From Rhabditoides inermis (lineage: Eukaryota > Nematoda > Chromadorea > Rhabditida > Rhabditidae): 64,000 bases of DNA. Below, in pieces: positions 50,733 through 63,998 of the stretch. Position 1 is the stretch's first letter. Each line of letters starts with the position of its first letter. The position numbers and the translations under genes are program-made. Under the pieces are notes generated by a model. That model saw nothing but the letters and a program-made list of their open reading frames with translations. It ran no database searches and was not told where the DNA came from. The stretch covers positions 1,328,501 to 1,392,500 of the forward strand of contig CAWZYM010000151.1 in NCBI GenBank assembly GCA_963966185.1. The letters run 5' to 3'.

Positions 50733-51743
50733 CACTCTTTCTCTCGGTCCTTCTCTACCTATCTGTCTCTATCTATCTTCCCTGTCCCTTCCCCTCTCCA
50801 ACTCCCACCCAGGCAGCCGACCGCATCAAGAAGGCCTACGAAACCCTCATCGAAGCTATGCCCGTGCCAAAGATTCCCACTGTCGACGTCAAGGTTTTGG
50901 TTCTCTAGTTGTATTCGTGTAGTAGTAATTATGTTTCCAGAGCTCCTGGCACTCTCTCAAATCGTTCGCCAATTTCGCACCTGAAAAGGACTCGGAGCCA
51001 GTAGGGATGTAGGTTTACTTGGATATTTTCTCGAATTAGACATGTAAAGTAAAATCAAAAAGTGTTCATGATAAACAATCAAAATAGTTGAATCTTTTGC
51101 AGCTCTTGCGCGAAGGCGTGTCAACCCAAGTGCTCCCCGGCCTGCATACAGAGATACAACAAGATTGTCGCCAGGTTCATGAACAGGTGGGTTTAGCTAT
51201 TTTATCTTTGAGAAGTTGCAACAGGTTTAATTGCAAATGCTTAGACACGATGGTTATATGTGGAACAAGTGAAACGTATTTGGGGGAAGCACCATTAGAT
51301 TGCAGTTTGACCCCGACGGACGTGATGGGCATCCCCGTTCCATCGGCCGGCATCTCCCGAGCAGCTCCCATCCCTCTCCCACCTATACCTGTCATACCTC
51401 TAACGTGCGTATTTATTGATTTTTTTGAACTTTCGTGTTTGCTTGTACATCTTGCTTTTCCAACCCTGTAGTTTTAGGATAACGAGTATTCCTTGTTCTC
51501 CTTTCTTGTGTAATTTAATGTTCTCTGTTTTCACCCCAATCCTTCATCTGCAGGGTAACTACCGAGGCCTCTCGCTCTCCTGCCAGAATATTTTCAAGGA
51601 GGAAGCAACAGTACAAGTGAGAGAGGGAGAAGAGAGAGAGATAAATGAAATGATGAGAGAGAGTGAGAGACAGAGACAGAGACAGAGAGTGAGAGAGAGA
51701 GAGTGAGTGAGAGAGAGAGAGAGTGAGAGAGAGGGTGAGAGAG

Positions 51744-51778
<35 letters not shown>

Positions 51779-51859
51779 GAGAGACTGAGAGAGGACGAGA
51801 GAGAGGAAGAGGAGAAATGAAATAGAAAGAGAGAGATAGAAATAGAGTGAGAGAGAAGA

Positions 51860-51921
<62 letters not shown>

Positions 51922-51932
51922 AAGGGAGAGAT

Positions 51933-51984
<52 letters not shown>

Positions 51985-53349
51985 CTGTGCATCCAGACCT
52001 TCCCCTCCTGTGTGTCGGGATGAGTGCATGCCTGCCTGCTCGGATGAATGCCTCCTCGGAAGCATCGTCCAGTGCAGACCGGGTACGTTTCTTTTCTTTT
52101 TTGAAACACCTAATAAAACTAACGGACATATATATTAAAATGCAAACTGTACAAGCTACACATAACATTAAACGGGCAGCGAGCATACCGCATGGTTCCC
52201 ATGAATAATTTCTGTTTGCAGCGTGCATGCCGGTGTGCGCGCGTGCCTGCGTGTCTCAGCCGGTGATGATGATCGAATGCGAGGAGGGACGGTGCCAGTG
52301 CGACGCCGGGTAGGTCACTCAGGGGGCAGCCATGTACCAACTGAAGTCAGAAGATCGGAGTCTGAGGATCAAAGTCACAAGATCGAAGGCGATTAGATAC
52401 AAGATACCGCTCCAGTTCTCACCGTAAACTATGCCAACTCGCGATCAGATGGTGCCATATGGGCCCGTCTGGGAGCGTACCGGACTGGCAGTCTACAGTT
52501 TGGAAATTCGAGTTTCTTTTGGAAATATCAATGGTGACTCAGCTGCTTTGTGAATTATTTATAATAGATGTTTCTTACAATATACACAGTGGCTGAAACG
52601 TATCACGCATGTGATGTGAAACAGAGATAGTTACTCTTTAGCAGTAGTTAACGGGTGAACAGCCGTAAACTACAGTACCCTGACCTACCGTACTTTTTTA
52701 AAGGTACATCCGGTGTTCCTCGTCGATGTGTTGCATGCGGTACAAGTCGATGGCAGTGCGATACGAAAAGGGAGGAAAGGGGTGGAATGACGAGTATGCA
52801 AATGAGGGAGAGGTGAGTGGGGGAGAGAGAGAGAGAGAGAGAGGGAGCGAGCGAGAGAGAGATGGAGAGAGAGGAGGGGAGAAAGAGAGAAAGAGAGAGA
52901 GAGGGGGAGATAAAGAGAGGGAAAGCTACTTTTGAAGGTTGATGCCCCTTCGACTCTGGACGACGCCACTGCCATCTACTACCCCGATGAAGCGAAGGTA
53001 CTCGAATTGTCCCTACTTACACTGAACAACGCAAACCACTTCTTCTCAAACACTAAAACAATTTGAATTCTCTTTTAAAAGTAGAGGCAAGATCTCAGCA
53101 TAGCCGTGCGCACTCAGAAGTTTTTTTCGTGTTATGAAGCGATTTTTCAATACTGACCTCGTCCAAAAAGTAAGTGCAGAGCATATGATTTGTGTGTTTG
53201 ATCACTCACACGTGGCGAGAAAATTATGAGGAAACATGCACATGTGTGTAACTTTCAATTCAAACTTCTTCTTTTTTTAGGTCGAACTCCACTTCAATGA
53301 CGGTCGAGTGACAGTGGAACGATTCGATCAGATATTGAATGTGTTGTAA
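49526..53349 (+). CDS. Secreted Tyr-rich and Cys-rich (CxxxC repeat) protein
   Basis: About fourteen exons encode roughly 400 aa. The signal peptide is MFLIPLFLPLFVCAR. A Tyr/Gly/Ser-rich block follows (YSEYYGGGYGSYSTPSYSGY), then a short helical segment (ADRIKKAYETLIEAM). Dense cysteine repeats come next: SCAKACQPKCSPACIQRY, then CRDECMPACSDEC, then ACMPVCARACVSQP, CEEGRCQCDAG and SSSMCCMRY. The spacing C-x3-C-x3-C-x3-C resembles cysteine-repeat modules found in nematode extracellular proteins. It ends VERFDQILNVL. The junction between exons near 50015 and 50550 is unresolved: the exon reading CPSTYPVAPAKTYKYSHSPT needs phase 2 from upstream, so a small exon around 50300 may be missing. Its neighbour on the left has related composition, suggesting a matrix-protein pair. 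Confidence 0.6.
50421..50450. repeat. (AT)n microsatellite
   Basis: Fifteen AT units in an intron of the Tyr/Cys-rich secreted protein gene. Confidence 0.95.
51617..51981. repeat. Long GA/GAGT/GT compound microsatellite
   Basis: About 365 bp of GA repeats with GTGAGAGA variants, a (GT)9-like block near 51860 and CAGAGA units. It fills the intron between two Cys-repeat exons. It begins at the 5' splice site itself (GTGAGAGAGG). Long apparent ORFs on the minus strand here are artefacts of the repeat. Confidence 0.95.
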
Positions 53350-55495
53350 TAATGTTAATAAAATGTTTGTGTAGTCAACAAACTTTCGTGTGCCAAAGTG
53401 CCTTGAAAAATTTATTTTTGTTGTCATTTCCAACTCTTCCAAACACTCAGGAACAGTTTTGAATGACTTGACTGACTGTGTACGGAAATATGCATTGTTC
53501 GTTCCGCTCTCTGCTCTTGTCATCTCATATAGATCACAAGTGTACCAGTTCTCTCGCCAGATATCTCACCAAACACCGCGACTTCGGTCGAGAATTGCGA
53601 GATTGCGAAGTGAATTGAATTGATTTGCCACGCTTCACTACACTCGAAAACCAATGCCCGGTTCTCACGACGAGAATGAACTGTTATTTTCTAATAATTC
53701 CGTATTATGTTATTTATACAAGAAAGTATGTATGCACGTATGTAATTGTATCGAACGAGAAAACTGATTTTTTTTCATTTGGGATTCACCATACAGTACG
53801 TCTAGAGAAATGTCTTGTCTTACTTCCGAATTTGATTTTGATTTTGATTTTTTTTTCATTTCTCTGACGTAAAAATAAAGTTATATAGAAAAGTTTAACA
53901 TTATTAGCATTATTACGTTGTTAGCTCTCACTCAGAAGTGGTTCACAATCATTTCGTTACATCACTTCATGTTGTCTAACATTGATTGTATCTCGTTTTT
54001 CATAGCATGATAGCATCATTGATTACCACCGCTGGCGCTATGATCAAACATGGTTGTAGCCATTGATCAGTCGCTCACTCTGAAAACCACACGCTGAGGA
54101 AATGAAAGAGAAATGAAAAAGTGAAAGAGAGACGGCGGTTGTAACCCTTGCGGTCAGTGACGTGTTTCTTCCGTCGCGCTTCTGCAGCCATAGAGGTGGT
54201 TGTAATCCGTAAATCAGGCGATTGACCAAACAGAAGCCATAGACACTGACCGCCCATAGTGGGGTATAAAAGAAAGAGATTTACCGATTACTTTCATGCG
54301 CCCACTTCCTACCGGTATACACGCAAGATTTACCGATCATTTGCATGTTATACTCGGGTCTCTTTTCTCATTACCGGTAATCTGTTCCAGATAGCCTTAG
54401 CAACTCAGGCGTGTGGTAGAGTGACCTCTAAATCCTTCGTCTCCCGCCGTGATTTGATTATATCCAAGCGTCTCGTCTCTTGACAGTCCGCTCATTGCTG
54501 TGATGCAACGCCGCTCGCCGCACGCAACAGACAAGTTCCTCTCCTTTGAAATACACATGTCGCGAGGGCTAATACCTGCCAATTTCGCTCTTTTCACTAA
54601 TTCCGCCTCCGCCTCGCGGTCGGCGCTCTCTCCTCATGACACACTCTCACTCTCCAAACGACCTATTTTGTTGAGAACTTAGCCTACCGGTTTATGCAGG
54701 TGGCGCGGGCGAATGTTTTCTCTCTTTTTGTCTGGAACACCTCACTTTTTGAATTATATAATGCAAATCATCTTCGTTTCCGCGCATGTGTTATCTTCGA
54801 TCCATCTTCGATCTTCTCTTTTTCTGATTGATCCGGTGTGACAAACCGATGAGACGGCAATTGGGTTTTCCCGTTTCCTGCAACTACAGATGTTCGTTTA
54901 TCACCTATGATTTTTGCACTTCTTGCGTAATTTTAATCGTAGTTTATGTGAAAGAGAAAGTTTTGCTGCATATTTACAATATTCCAGCATGTCACTGTGT
55001 TGTTTTCATTGTTTTCTCTCACTCCCTTTCTTCTCACTCCACTCTCACTACTACTTTGATGATCTGTTCGATACGCATTCTCTCGTTTTTCTTCTCACAA
55101 CCCAAATACATGAATGTCCCCGAGATGCACTATTCCTATGTGGCTTTAAGACTGCTCAAATACATTTTATTGTTGTCTACAAAACATCCAGTATTCTACT
55201 ATCACATTCGGATCAAACCCGCTCTTGGTTTTCTCGTGCAATCACAGACCCTATAGTTTATGCACTGCCACCGGTCAGAGAGTGGTCAGAGAGTGTGTGG
55301 TAAACGGAGACGCAGACAGTGTCACCAATTCGCGGGCGGCCGCGTTTTGTGGTCGTTTTGTGACCCGAGGGATGAGCCGGGAGGATTGTCGAGTTCTGTC
55401 CCCACCACCGCGCCGGAAACATGTTCGATGCGTGCTAACTTCAAGTTTTGCTTTGTTGTACTGATTTATCTATTGGTTTATCGATTGATTGCAGG
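53350..55495. other. Intergenic, no gene recognised
   Basis: A 2.1 kb gap. AATAAA at 53357-53362 is the likely polyadenylation signal of the gene ending at 53349. A TATAAAAG string at about 54266 has no matching downstream coding start. A tRNA-like A-box string (CAGGCGTGTGGTAGAGTG, about 54407-54424) lacks a convincing B box. The last 200 bp are GC-rich and may be promoter or 5' UTR of the four-TM protein gene. Confidence 0.4.
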
Positions 55496-55969
55496 ATGCA
55501 GAGTAGTGGCGCTCCGTCGGGTGGCGGTGGAAGGTGCTGCCGGATGTTTTTGAAGGTGAGTCTGTTCCTATCTCATAATTATAACATCATGCTTGATGTA
55601 ATAGCAACAATCTGAACGGACAAAGAAGAAAAACAGAGAAGAAGGTTACATACGTTTGCAGCTGGCTCAACTGCTCTCGTCGTGTCTGCTCATAGCCTCA
55701 GTGGCTATGAGTGGTCCCCAGTGGGTTCTCCTCCTAGCTACTCTAGCTGTGCCGCCGTTCGGAATGATTTTGATGTACAGGTCAGTCTATCGACTTTTTC
55801 TTTGTCGCATCTTTTTTTTGTATTTGCTCATTACGTTACAAACGAAACATCCTAACAATTATCTCAAACACTATCCCATGACAGAGCGCCGGACCGAGTG
55901 GAATACGCGGCGCCTCACAAGTTGTTCGCTGCGTCCCTCAAGGTCAGGCTCCTTTCCATACTCAACCTT

Positions 55970-56019
<50 letters not shown>

Positions 56020-56469
56020 AGAGAGAGAGAGGGTCTCCAGGCTCGTCGCTGGCTTCGAGTGGACACGGTGCTGTGTGTCACTATGGCAGTCGTGTTCGCG
56101 GCTTTCGCAGCCGTTCTCTTCTACGGACACGCTATGGTAAGCACTATTCACATGTACTATCACAGTTTCAATCTGCTTATACGAAATGAAGTGGGAGAGT
56201 GAGAGTGTCTCGCTTTTCTTTACGTTTCACAGACCTTTCTTATTCAAAACGGTAACCAAACAACAATAAAGAGATGGAACTTTGAACTTTGAGACGTTTC
56301 CTTATCAGTTCGAACACGTTTTTTCAACTTCAGTTATATTTTACACTATATCTTAATTTTGCAGCTTTCATCGGACCGCTTTCTTCTCTATTCGGCTATC
56401 ATTTCCATTGTCACAGCCATACTGTACCTCCTGAATGCACTGGTGGCAGTACAGGGACTGAGAGCAGGT

Positions 56470-56556
<87 letters not shown>

Positions 56557-58844
56557 AGAAAGAGAGAGATTCCACTCCGTGTGATTTCAGGAACGATTGA
56601 CTTCACTCGAGCTGCGAGCGTGCACGGTCCTGTATCAAAGGTGAGTAACTGAATCATGTGGAAACTTTTTTTTGTTACTTTTACGATATGACGTTTCATT
56701 TGCAATGATCGTATGACTTTATAACTGTCAGCCCCTAGAGGCTTTCCAAAAATTGACTCGGAACCGAGAGTAGGTGTGGACTCTCCGGCACTCCTGTTGG
56801 ACCCTTTGAGGGACCACTTACGTATCACCTTTGAGTACTGACCCATAAACCAATCTCTGCTCAAGCGAGCTGACTGCGCGCGATTTGCGCCGGGTTTGCG
56901 GAAAGCGTGCGGAGTGCGGGGGCGGCTAGAATGAAATCGATGATACTTTCAGATTTCGAACACGTCTCCCCTGCCTCTCCAAGTCGAAACTCTTCCTTCT
57001 TCCTACAACAACTACAATGAATACAAGGCATTCACGACTGATTCACCCAGACCTCAGTTCGGACAGGGAATAGGGTGAGCGTTTGATCATACATTGACAT
57101 TTTTACAAATGAAGCTATCAGTTATTAGTCACTTATTAGTCGCTACCAGTTTGTCAAAAAGACGAATCAAAAAGACATTTTGAAGGTCGGCAGATGGAAC
57201 ACACCGAAGTGGACTGCTGGCTATCGACGAGTTCCAGTTCACGGACCATAACCCATTCGGGGGGATCGACAAGCAAGTGGTTGGTAGAGAGGGAGGGAGG
57301 GAGAGATAGAGAGATAGAGGGGGGAGAAAGGGAGAGAGAGCGAGAGGGAGAGAGGGAGAGATAGAGAGAGATAGAAGGAGAGAGAATGAGAGAGAGAGAG
57401 CGAGGGAGAAAGAGAGAGAGAGAGAGAGATAGTCCTGTGTAGTCGGTTGCCCGTACGTCATCTCAACGCACTGCTCCTGTTCAACTCGGTACGACTGGAT
57501 CTGCAAAAGGAACCAGTGTCAAGGTGGAGTACGTTTCACATGTTTCATTTCAGTGAAGATATACCGGTGAACATCAATGTAGAACGTTCGCAAATGATAA
57601 TTTTTTTTATCAAATTGAGCTACTAGTAATTATCAAATAATATCAATTATCAGCCCCGCACCTCACCCAATGCACCGAAGAGAGGAAGCCGACCTCAACT
57701 CTCACCCAACACTTATCGGTCAGCTCTCTTTTCTCCTCTCCTTTCTGCTCTCCCTCCCTCCCTCCTCTCTCTCTCCTTCTTTCTCTTCCTCACACTCTCT
57801 CTTTCCAGTCGTTCTATGCCCTCTCCTGCCACCCTTGAATCGAAGAGGATCGAGGCGTTCAATGCGCAGTACAATGTGGCCGCGAGGAGTGAGGAGCAGC
57901 TCGAGCCGAGAGACAGGGGTACGGTAGGATGAAAGGGGGTACGGTAAGATGCATTGGGATACTGTATTGAGAATATGTAGTTCATTAGATGGAATGTGGG
58001 GAAATCAATCAGTATGCAACGGTTATTTGGTATTGGGAAGTTGAATATGTTTCACAGTACAGATATACTAACACTTTAATTATATACATCAATTTGACGC
58101 GGTTCCAAGAGGAACTTAATGTATGTAATGTTTCAGACCACACCAACCTCTACAGTCAGCTTCATCCGAAGACAAACGAGGGAGTTCCGAGAACACAAAT
58201 GGTAGACAGTACAGTATACCAGATACAGTAAGCCTACCGTAATTCTTTCAGCGCTACCAGCGTTCGCCGCGGCCGCGCTCCCGATCTCACTCCAGGGACA
58301 GGAAGAGATATGCGAGAGCGGAGGAGGTGATGGACGGACAGAGCGAGTACGGTAGACAGAAAGGTACAGTAATAATGCTAGCAGAGGTTACTGTATTTTG
58401 AATTTCAGTGGAGACGATGAACCGCAATGATACCACTTCTCCGTCGACATCGGGAGACGAAGTGAGTTGTAAAATGAATGATAAAGAGTACGTTTCATAA
58501 TCCCTTCATTATCACATTTGGTTACTGTTCCTGTAATCTTGTAAAAAAACTTTCTTTTCAGTGTTTCGTATCGTCTATAGTCCACATGAACATGGACGCT
58601 CCGCCCACTTTGGCCCGCCCCCATTCCATCCTTGTTCCCCTCGATTCGAGAAGGGACAGCAACAGCGAGGAAGGGACGCGGAGACACAGTAGTGGAAGCA
58701 GCGCACCCGGTAGGGAGGGGTACTGTAGATGGGGCACCGCATACTGTATGTACAATTCGATTTCCAGATTTCGAGATCACGATTCGCAGCAAGCCGGCTC
58801 CGGTCGCCTATCCGAAGACTCATTTTTCACAGACGGAACTCTAG
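55496..58844 (+). CDS. Four-TM membrane protein with long cytoplasmic tail (MARVEL-like?)
   Basis: About sixteen exons encode roughly 470 aa. After MQSSGAPSGGGGRCCRMF come four hydrophobic segments: LAQLLSSCLLIASVAMSG, WVLLLATLAVPPFGMILMY, VLCVTMAVVFAAFAAVLFYG and LLYSAIISIVTAILYLLNAL. This is the spacing of MARVEL/claudin-like tetraspan proteins that act at membrane contacts or in vesicle traffic. The tail is about 330 residues, hydrophilic, with Ser/Pro and an Arg/Ser-rich run (RYQRSPRPRSRSHSRDRKR), and ends YPKTHFSQTEL. The final TEL could be a PDZ-like ligand (weak). No family is certain. GA arrays occupy introns at 55972-56030, 56468-56570 and 57285-57432. Confidence 0.6.
56468..56570. 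repeat. GA microsatellite adjoining a splice donor
   Basis: GA repeats beginning three bases after GTAA of the donor (GTAAGAAAGAGAG) in the four-TM gene. Confidence 0.9.
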
Positions 58845-60722
58845 AGGACAATCACGAAGATTCTATATGATAACAGCTGTAGGCTATAATATCATTAGGC
58901 TCATTCAACACTTCATTTCGCTTTCCACTCATATCACTGGCTATACGGGTTCACTGACTAATAAACGAGTGTACATTATGCAATTATGCGTTTCTGGTAT
59001 CGGACGCAACTTCTGGGAACGTTTGTGAATTATAATAAAACAATTCGAGGTCACGATCAGCAGGCGCTTCGCATCTATTATTCCAACGCTAAATGACAAA
59101 CGCTAAATGATCTAAATGACATGTTGTCCGTTATATGATGCTCAACAACACAATCGTGTGCGGAAAGTGCCAACCGCTTTGCAACCTCTCACTGTATGAG
59201 TCATACAGTATGACTGAAATGTACAAGGACCACCAAGAAAATTTTGTTCGTCATAAGCTCTGCGACTGCAGGTTGTAAAAATTATCTGATATGTATCATT
59301 TTGAATAGTGCTACATTAGAGTACACACACTTATCAGTAGTTTGCTCTTTGTAATCTCAATTCTCAGCGGTAGCAGCAACTGACTTCTTTCTACTCTTCT
59401 GTAATGACATCATAGTGCGCACGTGACAACCACTGCCATATCCATTAACCACTTATTTCCCCCTATTACACCGCTAATACACATGTATTGAATATAGCCA
59501 TTGCACTTGTGCGAAGAGATAAGCCTCTGCTCTCTCCGCCCAGCGCACACTTTCTCGCCGCCGTCTGACCGAGATCGATACGCCTCCTTCTCTCACCCTA
59601 TCTCTCACTCTCTCACTCACTACCACTTCCGTCGCTTGAGGCATGGACTTTACACATGGAGTCTCTCTTTCCTGCCTTGTTTTTTCTTCTTTTTGCATGT
59701 TATCGTCGTTTCGACTCCTATTGATAGGTTTCCCCGCTTCGATTGCTCTTTCGCATGATTGCATTGTACACGGAAATGAAACCCTTGGAATTCATTGGAT
59801 CCTAGGAATTGTTCTCCCGCGTCTCTTCGAATTGTATTCGCAAGTGTACTCAAGTCTTTCAAACACAGTACTGCGCAAGCAAGCATATGAAACATCGGTG
59901 GGAGTGAGTGCGTATTTTTCCGAATTCTCTCTCCTCAATCCGCTCTCTCTTATCTTTATCCCTAGTTGAGATGGAAAGAGGAGAAGAGGGAGAGAAGAAG
60001 AGAGCCGATAGGAGAAATCTCAAGCGTTCAGACCCGCGAATTCTCACGTTTCTCTGTTGCCCAACCCAGCATGTATTGATGCTTTGATTGTTTGCGCGCG
60101 CATTTCTGTCTGTTTCCCGATCACCGAATTTGGATGATGCGACATAATTGAATCTATCTCTCTCTCTCTCTCCCTCTCTCTCCCACACGTACAACACCCA
60201 TAATCGTGCCAAACGGGGACTCCCGTTTTTGCGGCGCGTGCGATCGCCGCGTGCATCTCATTTCCATGCGGCAGCAGAGAACGGGCGGCATTATCCTGCC
60301 ATGCTAATTCCAATTCGTCTGTTTGCGAGACGCAGCAGTGGCATAAATAGCCGCGTCGGCGGCGGTGGCAGCACACTCGCCTCGCTGCGACCTCACACTC
60401 CCGGTACGACGGGTCCTAGCCCCACTGGTCCCTCTGCTACTGCTACTGATGGCTCTGCGTCCGCCTGGCCTGCTCATTTGCCCTAGCGCTGTCACCCATT
60501 CACTTTCACTCTCATCTGTCGCCTGCCGCCAGTGTCACTAGTCACCATAGTCGTGTCACGTATCCAATCTCTCTACCCCCTCTCCTATTTCACGCTATTT
60601 CGACACCCCAAAACCCATATTTTCGCGTAGCCGGGTCTATATAGCATTGCGTGAGTGTCGATGTTATGTCTCCCTTTTGTAGAGACCACCCTTCGTCTCC
60701 TGACTACTAACCTACCGACACA
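58845..60722. other. Intergenic, promoter region of adenylate kinase
   Basis: A 1.9 kb gap with no recognised gene. CTATATAG at about 60644 lies about 75 bp before the adenylate kinase start and is a candidate TATA element. CATAAATAG at about 60340 precedes a GC-rich run. A 62-codon open frame at 60301-60486 is Gly/Thr/Pro-rich and has no family signature. Confidence 0.4.
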
Positions 60723-61738
<1,016 letters not shown>

Positions 61739-61898
61739 ATGTGACGTCATCGATCATCGCGAAACCATTGATACTTTACCATACTGATTCACCGCTGACG
61801 ACTCTGGCAGATCGTTAGACTACTGACAATACTCATCCACCCACTCATTTTCGTATCCGGTGTCTGAACTGTGCTTTATTGTATAGGCATACATGTGT

Positions 61899-61904
61899 AA
61901 TAAA
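61899..61904 (+). promoter_or_regulatory. Polyadenylation signal AATAAA of adenylate kinase
   Basis: AATAAA about 160 bp after the stop, followed by a T-rich stretch. It is 80 bp from the stop codon of the convergent protease homologue, so the two 3' ends nearly touch. Confidence 0.6.
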
Positions 61905-61983
61905 GATTATTTATGCACTGAGTTTTATTTTCAAACTTCAAAATATGTCTACAACCATGACATCAATCCAATGTAATATATTT

Positions 61984-62934
61984 TCACGCGTCGTTGTTGT
62001 TATCTGCGTACGACACTGTGAGCACGGTGGTAGGCAGGGACTGAAAAGCAAGGGCAAGAGTTCCCCTTCCAACCACCATTCAATGGCAAAATGAACAGAA
62101 AATATTGGCATTGGCTTCATGCAGTGGCTCACCTCTCCTTGCCACTGCCAGTCGGCACCGCAAATCTTCATCTGCTCGCAGATCCACGGGTGGAAGTGGC
62201 TGACATCCGTGTACGTAGGAAGCTGCGAGTTGCCGAAGGCACCAGAGTAGCCTGACGAGTGTTGTTAGAGTCACACCTTCGGACTTGAACCAAATTGATA
62301 GGGTACGTTAGTTAGTACCCGGACATTGATTGAGTGATTTATCATCATACAGTACCCATGTTGTGATTAGATTACCATTGCATCCCGGCGTGCCTCCGCT
62401 CACAACACCCACTAGCAGGCGGCGACCGGCGGAGGTCAGCTGCAAAACCTTGGTACAATGATAATATGAGTGTGTACCTTTGATCCGTATAATATTGTCA
62501 CATGCAATAAAGTAATGATGAAAGATTCAGTCAGCGAGAAAGGGAAAGAATGCAAGAGAAAGGGAGAGAGAGGGGGGTAAAGAGAAAGAAGAGAAAGATG
62601 ATGGAGAAAGGGAGAGAGAGAGAGGGGTGTCAGACAAACACACCTGATACAGCCCCCCTCCTCCATCACCCGTGCACGCATCACTGGGTCCAGGATGGGC
62701 GGTGATCGTCCCATTCACCCGCTCATGCACCCGCACCGAAGCCATGCGAAGCGACGGCGACTTGTCTGAAGGATGACGTCACTCCAGATGACGTCATGAT
62801 GTCATGTACCCAGCTCCACTCCTCCCTTGATTCCCCGAGTGTGGCCCCATCCAACGACGTCCAGGTGGTCGGAGAGGGTCTCGTTCGAAGCGATGCACGC
62901 ATGGTTGATTGCGACTGGCTGATAGAGAGAGTGT

Positions 62935-62986
<52 letters not shown>

Positions 62987-63715
62987 GTGAGAGAGAGAGA
63001 AAGAAAAGAGTTACCTTGTCCAAAGATATGATTGCGATGTCGCTTGATGTGCCGTTGCTGGTGATGAAGTCGGTGGGAAGGAGAATCTAACGAGATGTAC
63101 CTTTATCTCTTTTTATCTCTCTCTCTCTCTCTCTCTCTCACTCACTTTCCATATCCTCCGCATCTCCGGCTTATCATCTTCCTCACACTGCACTGCGCAC
63201 AGGCTGTTGAACGATATGTGCAGGTCACTGGAACAAGTCTTTTAGTTGCGGTCAGTGTCTTCGGAACACTCCCGAATGCCCTCGAAACACTTCGGAATTT
63301 CCTTTCGAATCGCCTTGCCCTGTGGCCCCTTCGAAACACTTTAGGATAGCTTCCGAAGAGACTGACGGCACCTTTCTAAAAAGATCGACTCACTCACCCG
63401 TCGCCTGTTCCATTCCGCATCCCCTCCACTTCCCCCAGACAGTGCGCGGCTGTGACTACGTGGAAGGGACTCACCACTGTACCCCCACAGTGCTGCGACA
63501 ACGTGCCGTTCTCGGTCGACTCTCAACGAACCAGGTAAGTATTCTGTTGCCCGATGACGTCACATTGTATGACGTCACTCACTCAGTATAGCCACTTGGG
63601 AGGGGAACTCGCCCAACATGGCGAGCCGGCCATTGAAGATGGCTCGGCGGGGGCGGAGTGGGTAGGCCTGGAGAGGAAATCTCTCTCTCTCTCTCCCTCT
63701 CTCTCTCCCTTTCTT

Positions 63716-63769
<54 letters not shown>

Positions 63770-63998
63770 ACCGTATCGAAGGCATGATGTCCGCACTCCC
63801 CTGGCGCGACTCCTAGATGGAATTCAGTGTAGTTGTACGGTTCACTCAAATTGGCTGTATTTGTTTGTAATAATACACATTGTTACTACAAACATATGTT
63901 ACTAAACGAGAGACAATTATGATAATGTTACAAACTCACACCGCACTCGCGCATGCTATCAGAACAATCAGAACGGTGAGAGCAGCGAACAACCGCAT
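61984..63998 (-). CDS. Secreted trypsin-like serine protease homologue, catalytic Ser replaced
   Basis: About twelve exons encode roughly 290 aa. The start at 63998 opens a signal peptide (MRLFAALTVLIVLIACAS). The chymotrypsin fold is clear: AIFNGRLAMLGEFPSQVAIL at the activation site, QHCGGTV, TAAHC with the catalytic His, SSDIAIISLDK with the catalytic Asp, VVGWGHTRG, then CTGDGGGGLYQ where active enzymes have GDSGGP, and GVVSGGTPGCN. The catalytic Ser is thus Gly, so it is probably an inactive homologue (as in insect SPHs), acting as a binding or regulatory protein in the extracellular space. An intron contains a relic TTAA-type MITE (63239-63379), and TGACGTCA pairs lie in introns. It ends SYADNNNDA. 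Confidence 0.8.
63239..63379. mobile_element. Diverged copy of the TTCGGAA-type MITE
   Basis: GCGGTCAGTGTCTTCGGAA on the left and TTCCGAAGAGACTGACGGCA on the right match the ends of the element at 10966-11160, and the interior shares ACACTCCCGAATGCC and CGAAACACTTCGGAATT. The flanking TTAA is decayed. It is in an intron of the protease homologue gene. Confidence 0.65.
63555..63577. promoter_or_regulatory. Pair of TGACGTCA (CRE-like) palindromes
   Basis: TGACGTCA at 63555-63562 and 63570-63577, in an intron of the protease homologue. Another pair is at 62774-62781 and 62789-62796. The similar 15 bp spacing suggests a repeated small motif; function is unknown. Confidence 0.4.
63680..63770. repeat. 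CT microsatellite in intron
   Basis: CT repeat (GA on the coding strand) in an intron of the protease homologue gene. A second, GA on the + strand, lies at 62928-63002. Confidence 0.85.

Noticed and set aside
51515..52228. A 237 aa minus-strand ORF rich in Ser-Leu
   Set aside because: It is the translated GA/CT microsatellite in an intron of a plus-strand gene.
54400..54490. Possible tRNA gene
   Set aside because: An A-box-like string is present but no convincing B box or acceptor stem pairing.
60301..60486. A 62-codon Gly/Thr/Pro-rich ORF upstream of adenylate kinase
   Set aside because: No family signal, low complexity, and no splice or start evidence; more likely GC-rich promoter DNA.
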